From Lachnospiraceae bacterium (GTDB lineage Bacteria > Bacillota_A > Clostridia > Lachnospirales > Lachnospiraceae): a stretch of 9,066 bases of DNA. The notes beneath the pieces are model-generated. The model saw nothing but the letters and a program-made list of their open reading frames with translations. It was not told the origin of the DNA and ran no database searches. The stretch lies in the NCBI GenBank assembly GCA_024690425.1, contig JAILCT010000263.1:1-9066 (forward strand). Reading direction: 5' to 3'. The position numbers and the translations under genes were made by a program. Below, one piece after another: positions 5,758 through 9,066 of this stretch. The stretch's first letter is position 1; each line of letters starts with the position of its first letter.

Positions 5758-5824
5758 AAAATCGAGGCAGATCGGGACGATTTTCGAAACTATGTTCCGT
5801 ATAAATCCAGATTTACCTCGATTT
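5758..5824 (-). other. Structured 3' region of the dehydratase transcript with alternative stems (possible terminator)
   Basis: AAATCGAGG (5816-5824) and CCTCGATTT (5759-5767) on the minus strand form a perfect 9-bp long-range stem around 48 nt. Inside are small hairpins such as AAAT-CTGG-ATTT and ATCG-TCC-CGAT. The same 3' arm, CGATTTT (5758-5764), can instead pair with AAAATCG (5778-5784) to give a local 7-bp stem. It begins 37 nt after the dehydratase stop and is followed by TTTTGGTTTAT, a weak U-tract. A terminator for the upstream operon is the simplest reading. Confidence 0.4.
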
Positions 5825-5861
5825 CATTCTTCTATATGAGCAGATCATGTGTTATCAGTAT

Positions 5862-7838
5862 TTATTCCTCGGAAGGATGATATGTAGTTACTACCTTCTT
5901 AACATACTCACCTATGCTGTCATTATTCTCATAGCATACAGCCATCAGCTCCTGAAGGTCCTCTATGAACTTCTCGGGATCGAATTCGATAGGCTTGCCG
6001 ATATGGATCATCTTGTTGGGAGTTGTCTGCATTCCCTCCTCTTCCATGAGCTTCTCCTCATACAGCTTCTCTCCGGGGCGCAGACCGGTATATATGATCT
6101 TTATATCCACATCCGGCTTATATCCGGACAGCTTGATGAGGTTTCTTGCAAGCGTATCTATCTTGACAGGCTCGCCCATATCCAGCACAAATATCTCTCC
6201 GCCGTGCGCATAGGTACCTGCCTGAAGGACCAGGGATACCGCTTCCGGTATGGTCATAAAATAACGTATGATATCAGGATGTGTTACCGTCACGGGGCCT
6301 CCGTTTGCTATCTGCTTCTTAAAGAGCGGCACCACAGACCCGTTAGAACCAAGGACATTACCGAACCTTACCGCAACAAATTCAGTCTTTATCATGCTTG
6401 TGTCAAGCTTCCGGTATACCCTTACCCCTTCCTCATCCATTTCATGCTGGAAGAGCTTGGGGATCTTATCAACGTTACCATCCTTTATAAGCTGGTTAAA
6501 GGACTGTATTACCATCTCACACAGTCTCTTGCTGGCTCCCATTATATTTGTGGGATTAACGGCCTTGTCCGTCGATATCAGTACGAACCTCTCACACCCG
6601 TTAAGAAGGGCTGCATGGGCTGTTTTATAGGTACCTATCGCATTATTCTTGATAGCCTCGCACGGGCTGTCCTCCATAAGAGGTACATGCTTGTGGGCTG
6701 CCGCATGATATACTACCTGGGGCTTGTATGTCTCAAAGACCGAATTGATCCTTCGTGAATCCCTTACCGATCCGATAAGGACCGTAAGGTTAAGGCCCGG
6801 ATAATCGGTACGTAATTCCTGCTCTATCTCATAAGCGGAGTTCTCATAAATATCAAATATTATTAAATGGCCTGGCTTGTGACCTGCTATCTGCCGGCAC
6901 AGCTCGGAACCTATCGAGCCTCCTCCACCCGTGACCAGGATGGTCTTACCTGTCAGGTAGTTAAATATCTCATCAAGGTTAACCTTAATGGATTCCCTTC
7001 CCAGCAGGTCTTCTATCCTTACCGACCTCATTGAGCTTACCGACACCTCGCCGTTAACAAGCTGGTACATACCCGGCAGGTTCTTAAGCTCACAGCCCGT
7101 TTCCTTACATATGTTGAGGATATCCCTCTTGGCGGACACATCGGAATTGGGCAGGGCCACGTATATCTTCTTTATATCGTACTTCTTAATGGCCGGCATG
7201 ATCTCATCACGTCCTCCGACGATCGGCACCCCGTCTATATATCTGTTCCATTTGTTGGGATCATCATCGATGATGCAGCATATCCTGTCAGTTGTTTCCT
7301 TGGAATGGCTTACATCCCTTAAGATCATCTGCCCCGCGCTTCCAGCTCCTATAAGAAGAACATTGTCCTCTCTCTCAACGGTCCTGAAGCCTCCCTTAAA
7401 GTCCATGAGCAGGAAAAACCTGTACATGAATCTTACGCCGGCAACCAGTCCGAACTGGATAACGGCTCCGAAGATATAATAGGACATCGGCATCCTGTGC
7501 AGGAATGAAATACCGATCGTATGGAATGCAAAGCAAATAACGGATGCTATTAATATTCTCATCAGCTCCGAATAACTTGCGAACCTCCATATGGTCTTAT
7601 ACATCCTCTGCTTTGCAAATATGATCACACAGAATATCGTATATATGGGAGCAAACCTTACAAATGGGGTAAGATATTCACCCGGGATAAGCCTGAACCT
7701 GCAGTCGAACCTTATCCAGAGAGAAAAAAGATACGAAAGATTAACCGCAAACACATCAAATATGATGAGTACTGCGGCTATAGCCTTCCAATGCTCTATA
7801 TGAAGTTTCCTCAGAATGCTGTCTAACTTATCACTCAT
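5862..7838 (-). CDS. Membrane-anchored nucleotide-sugar 4,6-dehydratase (CapD/FlaA1/WbpM/PglF type)
   Basis: A 658-residue polysaccharide biosynthesis protein. Four membrane helices lie near residues 18-41, 58-75, 93-113 and 119-136. A first Rossmann fold follows with GAGSAG at 164-169. The catalytic NAD(P)-dependent SDR domain has GGGGSIG at 304-310, STDK at 422-425, and MGASK at 433-437. Met433 stands where typical SDRs have the catalytic Tyr, a hallmark of the large WbpM/PglF/CapD dehydratases. RFGNVLGSNGSV follows at 491-502. The likely reaction is 4,6-dehydration of a UDP-N-acetylhexosamine for capsule, exopolysaccharide or protein glycosylation; the exact sugar is unknown. Residues about 450-483 are a charged insertion before the RFGNVLGS strand. 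ATG at 7838 lies 15 bp after the aminotransferase stop with only a weak ribosome-binding site, suggesting coupling. Length is usual for the long form. Confidence 0.94.
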   Translation of the reverse strand: MSDKLDSILRKLHIEHWKAIAAVLIIFDVFAVNLSYLFSLWIRFDCRFRLIPGEYLTPFVRFAPIYTIFCVIIFAKQRMYKTIWRFASYSELMRILIASVICFAFHTIGISFLHRMPMSYYIFGAVIQFGLVAGVRFMYRFFLLMDFKGGFRTVEREDNVLLIGAGSAGQMILRDVSHSKETTDRICCIIDDDPNKWNRYIDGVPIVGGRDEIMPAIKKYDIKKIYVALPNSDVSAKRDILNICKETGCELKNLPGMYQLVNGEVSVSSMRSVRIEDLLGRESIKVNLDEIFNYLTGKTILVTGGGGSIGSELCRQIAGHKPGHLIIFDIYENSAYEIEQELRTDYPGLNLTVLIGSVRDSRRINSVFETYKPQVVYHAAAHKHVPLMEDSPCEAIKNNAIGTYKTAHAALLNGCERFVLISTDKAVNPTNIMGASKRLCEMVIQSFNQLIKDGNVDKIPKLFQHEMDEEGVRVYRKLDTSMIKTEFVAVRFGNVLGSNGSVVPLFKKQIANGGPVTVTHPDIIRYFMTIPEAVSLVLQAGTYAHGGEIFVLDMGEPVKIDTLARNLIKLSGYKPDVDIKIIYTGLRPGEKLYEEKLMEEEGMQTTPNKMIHIGKPIEFDPEKFIEDLQELMAVCYENNDSIGEYVKKVVTTYHPSEE

Positions 7839-7853
7839 CTGATATAACTACCG

Positions 7854-9020
7854 TTATCTTTTCCTTAACTCCTCAACGTATTCCGCAAGCTTGCCCATGG
7901 CCACCTTGAGCTTATCAATCGAATAGGCGTAAGAAATCCTTATGAATCCCTCCCCCGAATCGCCAAATGCCGAGCCGGGAACTACAGCCAGCTTCTTGGC
8001 ATCAAGCAGGGCAAAAGCAAATTCTTCACTGGTCATGCCGAATTCCCTGATACACGGAAATACATAGAAGGCACCATATGGCTCGAAGCAGGGAAGTCCC
8101 ATCTCCTTAAAGGCGTTCATAAGGAACCGCCTTCTCTGGTCATAGGACTCACGCATCATAGCCACATCCTTATCACCGTTTCTTAATGCCTCAATAGCGG
8201 CATACTGGCTGGTCGTGGGTGCACACATGATACAAAACTGATGTATCTTGGTCATCTGCTGAATTATCTCTTTGGGACCGCACGCATATCCGAGCCTCCA
8301 GCCCGTCATAGCATATCCCTTCGAAAAACCGTTAATAAGTATCGTTCTTTCCTGCATCCCCGGAAGTGAAGCTATCGAACAGTGGTCTCCTGAATATGTA
8401 AGTTCCGAATATATCTCGTCTGATAATACGAAAATATCCTTATCCACGCATACTTTTGCGATATCTTCAAGTTCATCCCTTGCCATCATTGCACCTGTCG
8501 GATTATTGGGGAAGGGCATGACAAGTATCTTGGTCTTATCTGTAATAGCGTCAAGCAGCTCCTGTTTCGTCAGCTTGAATTCGTTCTCATTCTTAAGTTC
8601 TATTATCACGGGTTTTGCACCGGCAAGTATCGCACAGGGTTCATATGAGACATAGCTTGGCTGCGGGATAAGGACTTCGTCACCGGGATCTATCATTGCG
8701 CGCATCGCGATATCGATCGCCTCACTGCCTCCGACCGTGATTATAACCTGTGTTTTCGGATCGTATGTTATGCCGCACCTGCGTTCTATATACCTGCATA
8801 TTTCCTGCCTGAGCTCTAAGAGTCCCGAATTGGATGTATAGAAGGTTCTTCCCTTCTCCAGAGAATAAATGCCTTCATCCCTTATATGCCATGGCGTATC
8901 AAAGTCAGGCTCGCCCACACCCAGGGAAATGACATCCTTCATCTCACTGGCTATGTCAAAGAACTTACGGATTCCCGAAGGCTTTATCCCTGTAATGGTT
9001 TCAGATAAAGGGTTTCTCAT
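7854..9020 (-). CDS. PLP-dependent class I/II aminotransferase (AspC-like fold)
   Basis: A 388-residue cytoplasmic aminotransferase of fold type I, aspartate-aminotransferase family. Visible signatures are GVGEPDFDTP (34-43), the substrate/PLP loop SYVSYEP (122-128), PNNPTG (171-176), SDEIY (200-204; D201 contacts the pyridine nitrogen), FSKGYAMTGWRLGY (232-245; K234 is the Schiff-base lysine) and RISY (361-364; R361 binds the substrate carboxylate). It should transfer amino groups between an amino acid and a 2-oxo acid; donor specificity (aspartate, aromatic or branched-chain) is not readable. It belongs to the amino-acid class, not the DegT/DnrJ sugar class, so its place before a sugar dehydratase need not mean sugar amination. 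The start at 9020 overlaps the upstream stop as ATGA. The upstream partner looks like an Lrp/AsnC regulator, fitting amino-acid control. Confidence 0.93.
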   Translation of the reverse strand: MRNPLSETITGIKPSGIRKFFDIASEMKDVISLGVGEPDFDTPWHIRDEGIYSLEKGRTFYTSNSGLLELRQEICRYIERRCGITYDPKTQVIITVGGSEAIDIAMRAMIDPGDEVLIPQPSYVSYEPCAILAGAKPVIIELKNENEFKLTKQELLDAITDKTKILVMPFPNNPTGAMMARDELEDIAKVCVDKDIFVLSDEIYSELTYSGDHCSIASLPGMQERTILINGFSKGYAMTGWRLGYACGPKEIIQQMTKIHQFCIMCAPTTSQYAAIEALRNGDKDVAMMRESYDQRRRFLMNAFKEMGLPCFEPYGAFYVFPCIREFGMTSEEFAFALLDAKKLAVVPGSAFGDSGEGFIRISYAYSIDKLKVAMGKLAEYVEELRKR

Positions 9021-9066
9021 GGTGTCATTATCATCCTTTCATCTGTGGTCTCACCGTTTAATATCG
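9017..9066 (-). CDS. C-terminal end of an upstream gene, possibly an Lrp/AsnC-family regulator
   Basis: A frame open to the right edge encodes ILNGETTDERMIMTP and then TGA, whose bases overlap the aminotransferase ATG as ATGA. The four-base overlap and the continuous frame argue for a real coding end and translational coupling. The acidic DER-M tail resembles, from memory, the last residues of Lrp/AsnC-type regulators found before this aminotransferase in Lachnospiraceae. Only 15 codons are visible, so the family call is tentative. Confidence 0.45.
   Translation of the reverse strand, partial: ILNGETTDERMIMTP

Noticed and set aside
6390..6491. Charged insertion of about 34 residues in the dehydratase before RFGNVLGS
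   Set aside because: It looked unusual against the classical CapD pattern, but similar inserts occur, as far as I recall, in Lachnospiraceae homologues. It is noted in the gene entry rather than claimed as novel.
5847..6758. 303-codon plus-strand open frame antisense to the dehydratase gene
   Set aside because: It lies almost wholly opposite the conserved catalytic domain, has no recognisable motif, and the opposite strand explains the region fully.
5862..9020. Bacillosamine-type pathway made of the aminotransferase and the dehydratase
   Set aside because: The aminotransferase has AspC-class motifs rather than DegT/DnrJ sugar-aminotransferase motifs, so the pairing does not support nucleotide-sugar amination.
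1..9066. CRISPR arrays, tRNA or rRNA genes, insertion sequences
   Set aside because: No regular direct repeats with spacers, no cloverleaf or rRNA stretches, and no transposase frame were seen on either strand.

Overview
The window looks like the chromosome of a low-to-mid GC member of the Bacillota, most likely a Lachnospiraceae relative (Butyrivibrio/Roseburia type). This rests on the strong GGGAGG ribosome-binding sites, AT-rich intergenic regions, the LplB/LplC-type permease pair followed by a lipoprotein binding protein, and familiar motif wording in the membrane-bound sugar dehydratase. The assignment is by eye; no search was run. Every supported gene lies on the minus strand, so the region is transcribed from right to left.

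From the right edge: the last 15 codons of a gene whose tail resembles an Lrp/AsnC regulator overlap by ATGA with a class I/II PLP aminotransferase. That gene is followed after 15 bp by a large membrane-anchored nucleotide-sugar 4,6-dehydratase of the CapD/FlaA1/WbpM type. A 498-bp non-coding stretch (5364-5861) follows. It holds an inverted-repeat structure downstream of the dehydratase, a GAAA-capped hairpin, and a strong promoter with a long leader for the next gene.

That gene encodes a secreted CAP/SCP-domain protein. Its N-terminal half is a strongly acidic, 12-residue-periodic repeat with no basic residue for about 107 positions. Next, with its own extended -10 promoter and an overlapping palindrome, is a HerA-like/DUF853 (YjgR-type) ATPase. 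It ends in a charged coiled coil and a striking eight-step glycine-every-fourth-residue ladder.

The 291-bp gap 2453-2743 carries a palindromic repeat with the GGGGACGGTTC core and interleaved alternative arms. It also holds a distal near-palindrome and a promoter followed by tandem AAACGTTT (LacI-family-type) operators. These sites front a carbohydrate ABC transporter operon: LplB-type permease, LplC-type permease, then a lipoprotein substrate-binding protein that runs off the left edge.

No complete novel multi-gene system is evident: the genes are individually recognisable. The least explained signals are the acidic 12-residue repeat, the glycine ladder, the interleaved palindromic repeat, and the paired operator-like sequences upstream of the sugar transporter.
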